64,000 nucleotides of DNA, taken from NCBI GenBank assembly GCA_011503125.2, contig WWBZ02000015.1:266476-330475 (forward strand), given 5' to 3'. Below, in pieces: positions 21,765 to 32,220 of this stretch. The position numbers were made by a program, and so were the translations under genes. Every line of letters begins with the position of its first letter. Position 1 is the first letter of the stretch. A model generated the notes under the pieces. That model had not been told where the DNA came from. It searched no databases and saw only the letters and a program-made list of their open reading frames with translations. Origin of the DNA: Botryosphaeria dothidea (Eukaryota > Ascomycota > Dothideomycetes > Botryosphaeriales > Botryosphaeriaceae).

Positions 21765-22751
21765 TGCTGGGGATGGTGTATTCTATCGCTGTTTCACCAG
21801 GAGAAAGAGTCGAGTTGCGACCCCTCGCAATGGTGCAGGTGTTCCACGTAGGGCAATTTCTCAAAAGATGAAATGTGCCGGATTGGCGCACGGCAGCAAA
21901 GATTTTTGCGCCGTAGTCGTCCACAAGACTGGTCTTCAAGGCCGTTCAATCCCACGGTCGATTCGGGCCCGGGATGTCCAGAGGATGCGTGCCTGGCACT
22001 CCTCGGCGAGCACTTTGGGCTTGCTTACGCCAATAGGCTCGACCTTCGCAGCTTCCGGATGAAATTCGGCAGATTTGGCTGAAGTAGAGCTGGAGCATGC
22101 CATGCCCAATGGACACTCCTCGACAAGGAAGCGGAGCAATATGCGGATAGATTTCGTTGCGGTGGAGATCCTTGCAAAGGAGTGATCAAAGCGGCATATT
22201 TAGCGTTTCTGTTGGTACTTGTATTCAATCTCGAACACTTATCCTCATGCGTCTACACAGTGTGCTTCATCTAGCAGGCGAACGGTATTACAGCGACCGA
22301 GTTTCGGAGATGTGGGGTGCCTATCGGCCTTATCGTCTATCGCTTATCGTTTTTATCGTTCATCGGTCATCGTCGTCGGTATTCTGCGTGCCACGCCTCG
22401 CCGCTCAGCTCCAGCCGCGTTTCTCTGTTCATGATCCTTTTTTTACCGACTCTATCTCACAGCATTGGGTGTCAGGTCGCATCAAGTTTAGAGGTGTGCG
22501 TGACTTTCTTCCTGGACGGTCACGAGCTGGTGAGTACTATGTAATCGGTGTTGCCCCGGCAACGCGGGCCGTTGACGCCGAGCCGCCGGCGCGGGCCGCC
22601 CACGATCGACTTCCTCATCCACCCAGTGCTCGGCGACTTCTACTTCATCTCTAAGCATCATCACCACGTCCAGAGTCCACACATTGCTCAGCACTCTACT
22701 TAATCTCAAAGCATCATCACCACATCCAAAATCCACTATATCGCCCTCAAC
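21765..22751. other. Intergenic
   Basis: No recognisable gene. Around 22320-22380 there is a run of TATCG/CATCG-type imperfect repeats (TTATCGTCTATCGCTTATCG). Confidence 0.45.
22655..22735. repeat. Imperfect 28-base direct repeat
   Basis: The unit AGCATCATCACCACGTCCAG occurs at about 22655 and again, with a few C/T and G/A changes, at about 22708. It lies just upstream of the ATG at 22752. Confidence 0.6.
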
Positions 22752-23460
22752 ATGGTTGCCAATAACGGCGCGTTGGGTCCGCAGCCCGACTTCGACATCA
22801 TGGCCGACCATTTGAGTGAGATCGCCGAGCACATCCGACGCTGCTCCAACATTCCTACTGTCCAAGGCAATAAGGTCATCCTTCAAGCCATCACGGAGAT
22901 GAGGAGCGAGCTGCGTCGGGATATTGCCGAACTGAGAACCGAGCTGCGCCGGGACATAAACGAGCTGAGAACCGAGGTACGCCAGGGCTTTGCCCGGCAG
23001 GAAGCACTGTCAGTTACCCCTCTCCTCTGCTCACCCCAGACTTGTTCGCTAACTGCAGGAAATCCTTAAAGCCATCGCAACCACCAGGCCCGTCTTGAGA
23101 ACAGCCAGCTGTTCCGCTCGGTAGACTAGCACCTCTCGCCCCTCCACTCGCTTCTCAGCAACCAACAAATTCCAGACTTCCCGGAAACCCTGAGCGATAT
23201 CGATGCTCTCGGCGCTCATCCGCTTGACGCGCTGCTGAACCACCTGGATGTGCCGTCACCGCCCACAGTCGCGGAGAAGAGAGCGGCATTCAAGAAGGCC
23301 ATTGGCGTATTGGAGATGCGTAAGCGCCGCAGGACTGGCAGTTGGCGACTGGTCGGTCATGGCAGCATTGCACACCGCCTGTAGCAGCCTCGCTATCACC
23401 AGGTCTCGGCCGACAAGTTCCGCCCGGCTCGCAGAGTGTTGACTGAATGAAATGACACTC
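22752..23460 (+). pseudogene. Coiled-coil protein gene, interrupted
   Basis: ATG 22752 opens MVANNGALGPQPDFDIMADH and then a heptad-like coiled coil (MRSELRRDIAELRTELRRDI, NELRTEVRQGF) to about 23010. A plausible intron (GTCAGT..CTGCAG, about 23010-23059) follows. Further on, one frame reads HQARLENSQLFRSVD, then TAG at about 23126, then SPLHSLLSNQQIPDFPETLS, DIDALGAHPLDALLNHLD and KRAAFKKAIGVLEM. These parts look like one small fungal protein, but frames do not join cleanly at the intron and a TAG interrupts. It is therefore best read as a decayed gene of unknown function. The C-terminal part resembles oligomerising helical regions. Confidence 0.45.
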
Positions 23461-24539
23461 GGAGTACATATCGTACATAAAAATAGGAGATGATCCGCGT
23501 AGAGGTCTCGCAGACCCTACCGATAGACATGAGAAAGCCATGCGTCACGGCGTGTCCACGTCCTCGCAGCTCGCCAGCCTCACCGCAAATTTGGATGACC
23601 CCACGTTTGTCTCGGTGGGACGCGCTGTTCCGGGCGTTCGTAACCGAATCATCTGTCGATGCTGGGGCTTTTGACGAAGACGGGAGGGTTGGATCAAGTG
23701 CAGATCTCGTTGCTTGTGCTAGGCATGGAACCCTGTCTTGCGCTGCCTTTGCAGGTGCGAAAGCAACATAGGAGACAAATATTTGTCTGACAAATTCTAG
23801 ACAAATTGGAGGATTTTAGAATAATTATTGAAGCAGAATTCACGTGCTCTTGCCCTCTCATCTTTCACCATAGAGTCATGGGAAGTCGGGGATGGTTTCC
23901 CATAGTTCCGGTGCGGCGCAGTCCGGACCCTTGCTTATTTTCGTGACGCGATCTTCAGAACATCAACCCCGCGCTTGCGGCACGGACAAAAGATGCATTC
24001 GTGATCGATGCCATTGAACAGATAACTGATTTCACGGCGAAGCAAGTGCCACGAGGAGGTCCCAGTTGTGGGTGTTGCCTTGTTATTGGCAGTGTGTCCG
24101 TGTGGTGTCTTTTGCAGCAGCTGCAAGTGGCAGTCTGGCCCATGGGGCGCAGTGTCAGTCTGCCCACTCGGCCGGCGGCTCGGGACGCTTTTAGTGGCGC
24201 CTCGGCCAATTGCGGGCACGTCCGCAGGAGCAGTCTCCGCTCAGAGCCCGTCCGCCAATCGGCATTCGAGGCACGCTGGATGCCCTTTATCTTGTCACGC
24301 TTGTGACCTCGCGTCTTGAGTCGACCGTGCTCCACTCTCCTCCCTGCTCGTTGTGGGTCCGGCATGCAGGGAAAGAAAGCGCCTCTGCCGAGAGCCGGTC
24401 GTGCGCTTGCTCATGCGTCTCTCCCTCACACCCGACCCCTCAATGGCGAACCGCAGTCTACGCCGTAGTATCTCCACATGCATCGAGTCGTCGCTCTTTT
24501 AGAGCCGCATGCGCACACTTCTTCTTGTCTTAAGCGAGC
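23461..24539. other. Intergenic
   Basis: A short protein-like frame (QLASLTANLDDPTFVSVGRA at about 23561-23620) may be a relic of an unrecognised gene. Otherwise no supported feature is seen. Confidence 0.35.
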
Positions 24540-26538
24540 ATGGCTCCCCGCCAGAACCCGCCAAAGAGGCGGTCGAAAGTCGCCGACAGACAGACCCAAG
24601 CAAAACCGCGCAAGCAAAACGCTGCAAGTTTGTCTATCCCCATTGGCGTCGCCTCAGCATCCGTACTAATTTCCTTGGAGAGACACCTTCTCGAACAGCC
24701 CCAGCGGTATCGAAGCAGCCTACACGGCGAAGCCGGCGTGGGCTAGGACTTTCCGCTGAGAACAACGGTCTACCAGAGCCGGCCAGGAAGAAATCCGGCG
24801 GTTCAGAAAAGGTACGCAGATGGGGATTAACGCCCAAAGAATCCGGACCGGGCTAACGTGAAAGTAGAAAAGTGGCACTGCAGATCGCAAGCGCAAACCA
24901 CCCGGCGAAGCTCCAGACCCACCCGCTCAGAAGAGGCAAAAATCGAGACAAGCCCCCAAGGATATCGAAGAGTCGATCCATACAGGAGACTTGAGTGGCC
25001 GAGACCACGTACACCCCAGGTCTGAGGAAGATATCGAGGAGTATTCAGACCCAATCGAAAATTGGCGGCAGCTTGGTGATTGGCCGACTTCCTTTCGGCA
25101 TTCGGAAGCCATGTCTCGTTCTGGGGATCACTCGGGTGACCTCAAGGAGCTGCGTGAACTCCGGAGGCAGAGACGCGATTCTCGTTCGTCTACCGTAAAC
25201 ACACAACGCAGTGGGCAGCAGGTCCCGCAGGGTGGTGCTCTTGAGGATACAACAGGACCTTCTGATGTAGCCTCAAGCCAGGAAACCCAGAAAAAGTCCA
25301 AACCACTCGTGTATGATACCCCGAAGTTTCGAAGGACGCTCGAGGATGGCTTTGGAGACGTTAGATGCATTTTCAACAACTATACCTTGCGTCAACCAGA
25401 AGGCAAGAAAGACACTGGGCCCAGTCCTGCGAGTGAGGAATGGCGCACACGGCTGGTGAAAGAAGACAACAAGGCACTGCCTGAAGATTACAGATTCAAG
25501 GATGATGCATCCTTTCGGGAGAAGCTGGACCGGCTCGAGCGGATGAACAAAAACGAGGTCACAGTGATACACTCTCTGCACAACCTGGTCTGTCCTCCAG
25601 CCGAAGACTTGGCAGATCAGTACACTGAAGACCCGCTCGGAGATAGTTACTGCCTGTTGGCCGATAACTGGAACGAAAAATGGGGCTGCAAGCTCGAACT
25701 CCTCGGCACGAAAGTATCGCCAAGGCCCGACTACTGCGTCGGCTTCTCGCGAAGGGCTTTTGATGACCTTTTTGACAGGATTGACAAGTGGGACGTCGAT
25801 GAACACAGGCTCGCTCCAACCTTGTGGATGTACTTCCCGTTTCTGACTTGCGAAGCTAAGTCCTACCAGGAGTCAATCCAATATGCCCACAATCAGAATG
25901 CACTGAGCATGACGCTCGCGATCAGCGGTGTTGTAGACTTGTTTCGAGCCGTCCGCAGCGAGGGCTCCATCGACCGCGAAATCCTTGGGTTTTCCGTCTC
26001 CTACAACCACACCGGCGCGTCCGTGTACGGCCACTACCCGACGTTGAACGGAGCAAAGACGGCCATCTACCGCACGAATATCTGCAAGCTCGAGTTTGCG
26101 TCCTGCAGCGACAGATGGGCGGCCCACAAGGTCGTCCGGCGCATCTACGAGGACTGGGCGCCGATGCACTTCCGCCGCCTGTACGAGGCCGTCATGAAGA
26201 TCCCGCCCGACGCACCGCCAAGGGCGGGGAGCATGCTGAGGACAAACATGAGGGACTCCGCAACGCCGACGCCAATCATGCACCGCTTGAGTTTGAGCAA
26301 CAGTGCGAACACGCCTGAGCCGAGCCGAGCGGCCGACAGCCGGGATGCCCAGCGCTCCACGACGGATTCTGACGCTCAGGTGCCGATACCGTCGGTGGAG
26401 AGGGGGGACGGTCCCGTGCAATCGGCCCCTGCGCCCGCGCAGAGTTCAGACACAAGTGGCACGCCGCGCCCACCCGTGTCGACGACGGCTGGAGGAGAAC
26501 CTCAGGCAAAAAAGCGAAAGCTCAACCAAGTGACGTGA
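24540..26538 (+). CDS. DUF7924 family protein (PD-(D/E)XK-like), copy 2
   Basis: Three exons: 24540-24627, 24681-24811 and 24868-26538 (629 residues). Intron 1 has the branch site CTAAT nine bases before its AG; intron 2 is 56 bases. The N-terminal 220 residues are basic and disordered (PKRRSK, ADRKRKPPGE, QKRQKSR). The core mirrors copy 1: RPDYCVGFSRRAF, then WMYFPFLTCEAKSY, then HNQNALSMTLAISGVVDLF, and YNHTGASVYGHYPTLNGAK. E-x-K is EAK here. The C-terminal 110 residues are Ser/Pro/Ala-rich and end in a basic cluster (KKRKLNQ), a likely nuclear signal. The frame is fully open. Copies 1 and 2 are clearly homologous but strongly diverged, so they are not a recent tandem duplication. Function is unknown; a nuclear DNA-directed role is inference. 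Confidence 0.83.
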
Positions 26539-27206
26539 GCTCTGTCGTGCCTTTGAATTTGCAATCCTTCACTGGAGATGGTATTTGGTTTGCCTTCTCC
26601 ACCATGCAGACCTCCAAGCCGACCTTGAACCACGGCAACGCGTCTCTCCGCCTTCTGTGGCAGTGACAGCCCGCCACGTTCGACGTCTTAGCTCACGCGA
26701 CGCGCACGCCGGCTCCGCTCCTGTTGGCATCGAAACAGGGCTTAGTCGAGAGGCTTCCCTCGCCCGGCCCTGATGCTGCTTGCGGCCGTAATGCTGGATA
26801 GGCCCTCGTCTCCCATTTCAAACGCTCCGGCCAGTCCTGTTGTAGTTTGTGGTAGGTGGCAGCCAGATCTCAATCCTCGGCGGGCTGCCGGGCCCTTTGA
26901 CGGTTCTTGACGGAGGCATTGAACGCAAATTAGCCCGTCAGAGTCGTCTCGCCGGCGCCACGGGCCTGCAGGCCGGCCGCAGCGTCATTGAGCAAGCTGA
27001 TGGCGCGGAAAAGAACAGACCTTCTTTCAGGCTCGTGTACGGAGAGACAGGGGGCGGTGGGGTAGCGGCCGTTGACTGGAAAGCGGCAAACCGCCTCGGT
27101 CGCCCAAAAAGTACTGGCTATCGATGTACTGGCGGATCCCGTCGACGGCGACAGTAGCTGCTTAACATTTATGATAGCAACGGTGCTATAAGTATGACTC
27201 TAGACG
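26539..27206. other. Intergenic
   Basis: No supported gene. Short frames at 26585-26773 and 26849-27157 lack recognisable families. Confidence 0.45.
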
Positions 27207-27520
27207 TTATAGTGATTCCGGGTCTATGGAGGTTTCTTCAAACCATTTGATTGATTTTAGGACCTCTGTAAGCCAATCATTGGGCTCGTCATCTATAGGG
27301 TGCTCTGGAAGTGGGGTGACAGCTCCAAGGAGCATTTCTAGCACATCGGATTCACCGGTGCTAGCTACATAGATCGATGGAGTGAAGCCCGTATGGCCGT
27401 GACAGTGGGGAACCGCGCCACATTCGAGCAAACAGCGGATCACGTCAGCCGAATAGTCACTGGTCACAGCGTAGATGTCCTTCCATAGATGTGTGGGGCA
27501 TTTGCGTCTGGCTTGAGCGC
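27207..27520 (-). pseudogene. Ankyrin-repeat gene, C-terminal fragment
   Basis: The minus-strand frame contains SADVIRCLLECGAVPHCHGH, then GFTPSIYVASTGESDVLEML, and a tail with DWLTEVLKSIKWFEETS ending at the stop near 27207. These are the second half of one ankyrin unit and a full following one (Gly-x-T-P motif, then a helix pair). Beyond 27520 the frame turns into low-complexity sequence shared with the start of the plus-strand gene at 27682, so the rest of the ankyrin protein is missing. It appears to be a truncated remnant. Confidence 0.55.
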
Positions 27521-27681
27521 TGACTCCGCAACTTCGCGTGCCGCGATCGGTCAGTGCAACGACGACAACACCACCACCATCAACAAAGCCACACCCACGA
27601 CCGCCATCACTATCTACGAACGCATCCACCGCCAACCACACTGACTACTGCCCCACATGAGCCTGCCTGGCGCCCGCGTCC

Positions 27682-29219
27682 ATGTCCTGGCTGGCAACGC
27701 GCGTCAACGCCTGGCTGTCGACCCTCCCGTCGTCGCCCATCGCCGACCCAGCACAGCACCGCCTGCTCAAGCGCCGCCGCCCGGTCCTTGCCGACCTCGA
27801 CGGCAGCGCCGCAATGTCGTCACAAACTACCCCAGCCAAGGCGAAACGCCAGAAGACAACTCTCACTGATGACACGCTGCGGCCCGCCCGCCACAATACC
27901 GTTGCTCCGCACGCTGCCATGCTCGACACTCCCAGCGCCACCGTCGCCCCCGCCCTCCGCTCCGCATCGACAGCCGAGTCCACGTCCACATTCACATCCA
28001 CAGCCACCTCGGCCAGGTGGAAGCGCGCAAGGAGCCCGGTCAAAGGCCATGACCATGGCCGACGCAGGCATCGAGTACCGCGGCCTGGACAAGCGCGTTG
28101 ACGAGCTCTCCGCTCAGGCCCGCCGCTTGTGCGACGATATGCTGGCACTCGCCGACGGCGAAGCCATTATTCCCAGCGACATTGCTGTGCGTCGCGCCCG
28201 CTGCCCACCCTCGCTCCATTTGCTGACAGCCCTCCGCAGGACGAGTTCGCCCACGCTGCCGGCCGCCACCGTCTTCGACCCCATAATCTGCGCAGCGGCC
28301 CCGACGGGGTGTCCAAGGACACTCTGTTGGCCGAGCTGCGCCAAGCGGAGCGTGTGCGAGACGCGACGCTGGTGTGCATTGAGGAGCACGATTCCGAGCC
28401 GACGTGGAACACTGAGGTGCACAGCCGCATCCTCGCGCTTGCCCTGGCACCGCATCCGGCCGTGGGCTACAAGGACGTGTAGGTGCCCCGTCGCTCCGGC
28501 GCTGCGTATCTCGACTGATGCCGTCCCGCAGCACCACGGCCGAGATCTGGCCCTCGTACCTCGTCCCCGCACTCGCCAGCGGCGACCTCGTCGCGTCGAA
28601 AATGGTCGACTACGCCATCTACCTCTCGCCCGAGCACGCCGGCATCAAGCAGTCCGTCCACAGCCTCCTCCAGCGCCAGCCGCTGGGCCTCCAATCCGTC
28701 AACCAGACGCAGTACGACTCGCTGCGCCACCGGCCCATCGCCATCAGCATCGAGACAAAAACGCCGGACGCGGAGGAGGAGGAGGAGGCCAAAGTCCAAC
28801 TGATCATGTGGGCGGCCGCGCAGCTGCGCCGGCTGCGCTTGCTGAACCCTGCCGCGGAGCCGTTGGTCTTGCCGCTCGTCTACGTATCCGGCCCGTCGTG
28901 ATACCTGCTGTTCGCATCCATGGATCCCGACGGCTCTCTGGTAAGTCACCGCTCCCGGACGCTGTTGTTGTTCGGGTTGTTTGGCTGTGCTGATCGATCA
29001 ATGCCGTCTCAGCGATTGTACGGCAAGTTTGACATGGGTGAGACCCGTTCGTTGACGGGCGTGTACAAACTTTTGGCATCTCTCCGCAGGCTCGCCGCTT
29101 GGGTGGAGCTGGAATTCAAAGACTGGTTTTCGCGGCTGACAGTCTCATCTCCTTCATCCGGATCATGGCTTGCCCTCCAACCCCCGACCGCCTCGGCTGC
29201 CGGTCATTGCCGCTCCTAA
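27682..29219 (+). pseudogene. PDDEXK_12-like nuclease-fold protein with a frameshift and a premature stop
   Basis: Exons are about 27682-28186, 28240-28478, 28532-28940 and 29013-29219, with introns of 53, 53 and 72 bases having good GT..AG borders and CTGA-type branch sites. The order is that of PDDEXK_12: a low-complexity N-terminus, TEVHSRILALALAPHPAVGY, TTAEIWPSYLVPALASGD, SKMVDYAIYL (Asp), LRHRPIAISIETK (E-x-K), KVQLIMWAAAQLRRLR, and finally RSLTGVYKLLASLRRLAAW. Two lesions are visible. Near 28033 an AAA run shifts the frame between RSPVK and AMTMADAGIEYRGL, and TGA at 28899-28901 sits where the family usually has Trp before YLLFASM. Both interrupt the protein, so it is probably a recent pseudogene or has sequence errors. 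The fold assignment is from the motif order. Confidence 0.75.
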
Positions 29220-29679
29220 TGCCTGCACGCCGCGGCTTGCCATCATGACCTGAGGAATCTCGCCATCCAAGGTCGGCTCAGTAAAAGCCTGGCGACGCAC
29301 TGCGATGATGCGGACGATGCAAGATTTGACGCGGGCGGTGTGAACAGGTCGGATCCTTTGTTGTAGTTGCTGCTTTTCCCCAACAACTTACCCCTACTCT
29401 TCCTGCACAGGTCTTGACGTTCTCCGTCCTCAGCCGAGAGGCTGGCTCTTCTCTGTGTGTGTGGGCGAGAGATCCGGAAAAGGCAATTGCGAATGTCTCG
29501 TGCGCCGCCACGCTGCTGCACTTATGACTGGTGGCACTTTTGACACGTTGCACTTCCACTTCCAACTAGTCGCACTTCCGAGCCGACACGTCTGTCCACG
29601 CTCCCTTGATCATAAAGCTGCCGTTGCGCCCCTGCCTGCAAGCCATTCCAAACCGAGGATCTCCAATCAAGCCATCGCA

Positions 29680-31080
29680 ATGTCTGCTTCGTCTGCAGCT
29701 GCCGGCGCCGCCGCTTCGCCACCCGCATCGCCAGAGCCTCCCAGAACCGCGCTCGAGTTGAAGCTTCCCAAGCTGCGCTCCGACAAAACCGAGCCGAAGT
29801 ATCGCGATAGGCTGAAGCGCAGCCGAGATGCGTCAGAAGAAGCGCTGAAAAAGTTCCGGAAGCTCTCTCAAAGTCACGCTGGCTCCGAATCCAGGCAGGA
29901 GCATGCTCAGAACATGATTGAGTCTGCCATCACAGTCCTCGAGGCGCAAAAGAGCGAAGCCGCTTTACGCGTCGAATCTCTCGAATCGGTTGCACAGAAA
30001 GCGGCGAGGCGTGCGCTGTCCGAGGAGGATATCAAGAAGCTTGAGCAAGACATCCGCGACTGGACTAAGGCGAGAACACAGCAAGAAGCGCTGCTACAGT
30101 CTGCCGCTGCCCACAGGACCTCAATTATCGAGCAGTTGTCAGTAGTACCCTGGGATAAATGTCAGGGCGTCTTGGAGATGCTACTCGCCCTGCCTGTCAT
30201 CCACAAGCGCCGTTCAAGACCGGGCCAGGCTCAGTGGAGGAAGGATGCATTTCGTTTCTACGACGCTACCAGAGTCATCAGACACCCAGAAGGCAGAGAG
30301 GAAGAGCAGGCGTGGGATCCGATCATGCGCACCTGGTTCAAGGCAGGACGCATGAGAGCCGCGCATATTCTACCGTACGCCATGACCGACGAGACAGCAC
30401 GCTGCATCCTGGGGGAAGATGAGGGAACAAATATCATCTTCGACATACGCAACTGCCTGCCTCTTTGGGAGCCACTCGAGTCGGCGTTTGACAAGGGTGT
30501 CTTCGTGCTTGTTCCGGTGGATGAGAAGCAGAAGGCGGGGGGCCCGACCAACTACAAGTTGGTGCTACTGGAGGATAGTATGCGCACACTCCATCTCGAA
30601 ACACCATATCCCACCACCTGGGCCGAACTCGATGGCACCGTTCTCCAGTTTAGGAATGACTGCCGCCCTCGCCAGAGATACGTGTATCTGAGTTTCGTCT
30701 CTCGCATCATCGCCGCCCGCAAGCTGAACTACAGCAAATATTCTCGTACACGTCTCGAGAGGACTGGCACTGCCTGGGTATCTCCAGGAAAGTGGATCAG
30801 GAAAAGTCTGATCCGCGAGGTAGCGCGGATCGTTGGAGACCATGCAGTCCCGAATATTCTCGAGGAAGCAGCCTTCGATGACCAAGAGGGCCCTGAGAGC
30901 CTCACAAAAGCAAAAATGATGAAGGCAGCAGAAGAGTGGATCATGGAGACGTTCAATATGGGGGCATTCGGCGGAGAATCTGGTATGGAAGAGGGTGACG
31001 CTGATGAGGAGAGTGAATTCGTCGAGGAAGACCGTAACTTCGACGAGGAGGAGGGTCCCTTTGATGTTTTCGCGAACTAG
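29680..31080 (+). CDS. HNH endonuclease-domain protein (HNH_2-like)
   Basis: Single exon, 466 residues, from ATG 29680. Residues 1-30 are Ala/Ser/Pro-rich. Residues 30-160 are charged and helical, a likely coiled coil (EEDIKKLEQDIRDWTKARTQ). The HNH-like core lies at about residues 220-275: MRAAHILPYAM supplies the first His, and after a spacer IRNCLPLWEPLESAFDKG gives the Asn-Leu-Pro-Leu-W and the helix that carries the last metal ligand (Asp here). FVLVPV follows. Fungal HNH_2 proteins of unknown role have the same layout. The C-terminus is highly acidic (Glu/Asp-rich, GDADEESEFVEEDRNFDEEE). The frame is intact. It directly follows the PDDEXK_12-like gene on the same strand, 460 bases downstream. 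Actual cleavage activity is not shown by the sequence. Confidence 0.8.
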   Translation: MSASSAAAGAAASPPASPEPPRTALELKLPKLRSDKTEPKYRDRLKRSRDASEEALKKFRKLSQSHAGSESRQEHAQNMIESAITVLEAQKSEAALRVESLESVAQKAARRALSEEDIKKLEQDIRDWTKARTQQEALLQSAAAHRTSIIEQLSVVPWDKCQGVLEMLLALPVIHKRRSRPGQAQWRKDAFRFYDATRVIRHPEGREEEQAWDPIMRTWFKAGRMRAAHILPYAMTDETARCILGEDEGTNIIFDIRNCLPLWEPLESAFDKGVFVLVPVDEKQKAGGPTNYKLVLLEDSMRTLHLETPYPTTWAELDGTVLQFRNDCRPRQRYVYLSFVSRIIAARKLNYSKYSRTRLERTGTAWVSPGKWIRKSLIREVARIVGDHAVPNILEEAAFDDQEGPESLTKAKMMKAAEEWIMETFNMGAFGGESGMEEGDADEESEFVEEDRNFDEEEGPFDVFAN

Positions 31081-31764
31081 ATAGGGCATCTCCGGTGCAG
31101 GTCGCACTGTCATAAGAAATGGTCGAGGCCGGGAATACGGTGCCAAGTGTGATGGAATCGGTGCATGGTTACCAACGGGGTCGAAACAACGTGGAGAAAA
31201 GCATCAAGATGTAGATTTCAGAATGAATACCTCGTATCCGAATTCTTTATCCATTTTATCTTACCCTTGGTAGATGCATTGTGATTTATATTGCGAGACG
31301 GACATCCAAGAACACTTGTCTGTTACAATCCATGCGTCAAGCTCTACTAAAGCGATCGGGTGGCGACAGAGACAAAGATCTAGAGACTTAGTAAAAGAGA
31401 TAAATATTTTTATGAAACTTCGCAGGGCGCTGGTGCCTTAATAGCATTATATAAAATTACCTCCCCTGAAACACGCACATGGCAAGATGATATTGGACGA
31501 TATGATATATGTAGTCCAACCGGGGTCAACCTGCGGGACGGTAAAGCTATAAGTAACGGAAGCGGGCAGGTTTAATCAACTTCGCGATGCCCGGCTGGAC
31601 GGAGTCGCCGGCTGGATACCGATTCCGCGGAAAGGCATGTCCACCGTTCCGCCGACACTCTGTCTGGGGGAGGTCAAGCGTATCGTCGGGTAGCTTAGGC
31701 TTTCGGGGGCCGTTGCTGTAGGCAGGGGAGGTCCGCACAAGGTATTGGGGTAAGAATCAATTGA
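31081..31764. other. Intergenic, A+T-rich
   Basis: No gene is recognised. Long A+T-rich runs occur, for example near 31400-31460. Confidence 0.45.
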
Positions 31765-32220
31765 TCAGTTAACTATAAGGGTCCTATACGGATCCTTTCT
31801 GGAAGTACCCTTATCTTTAAGAGCCTCTTCATTTACGATACGTCCGAGACTAGTACAGTCCACTTTGTATCTAACCTTAAACGTTTGGTCTTGGTTCTTG
31901 AAGTCATATCGATGGCAGTGAGCCATATTGTTGTCCTTGGCCTCACAAAACTTGTTTTTCTCTTCGCCATCAAGGATGTGCACAAGGAAAGCTCCCTGCG
32001 CAGCAACCAGGGCCTTAGCCCTTCGAGTTATGACGTCGAAATTGTCTTTCAATTGCTCTTGATGCATCTCGAATCGGAGCGCCCGATGGTTCTGACAAGC
32101 CTATTCATGACAACCATGGTCGTGACAGCTAGTCCGCCAGCAGTACACAAACACCTCTGTGGACTTTTCGAGCTCGGTGCGGTGTTCGCCATTGTGGAAC
32201 GGGCGGCTCGCTCATCGGCG
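31765..32220 (-). pseudogene. Unrecognised protein-like frame with an in-frame TAG
   Basis: On the minus strand one frame gives FHNGEHRTELEKSTEVFVYC, then a His/Cys-rich patch TSCHDHGCHE, then TAG (32101-32103), then ACQNHRALRFEMHQEQLKDN, FDVITRRAKALVAAQGAFLV and DFKNQDQTFKVRYKVDCTSL, ending near 31765. The residues on both sides of the TAG appear to belong together; CAG-to-TAG would explain the stop. The family is not recognised. The Cys/His patch may bind a metal. It is likely a decayed gene. Confidence 0.4.

Noticed and set aside
27554..28993. A 479-codon open frame on the plus strand
   Set aside because: It mixes part of the true PDDEXK_12 exon with intron and shadow sequence; most of it is Pro/Arg-rich G+C-driven translation.
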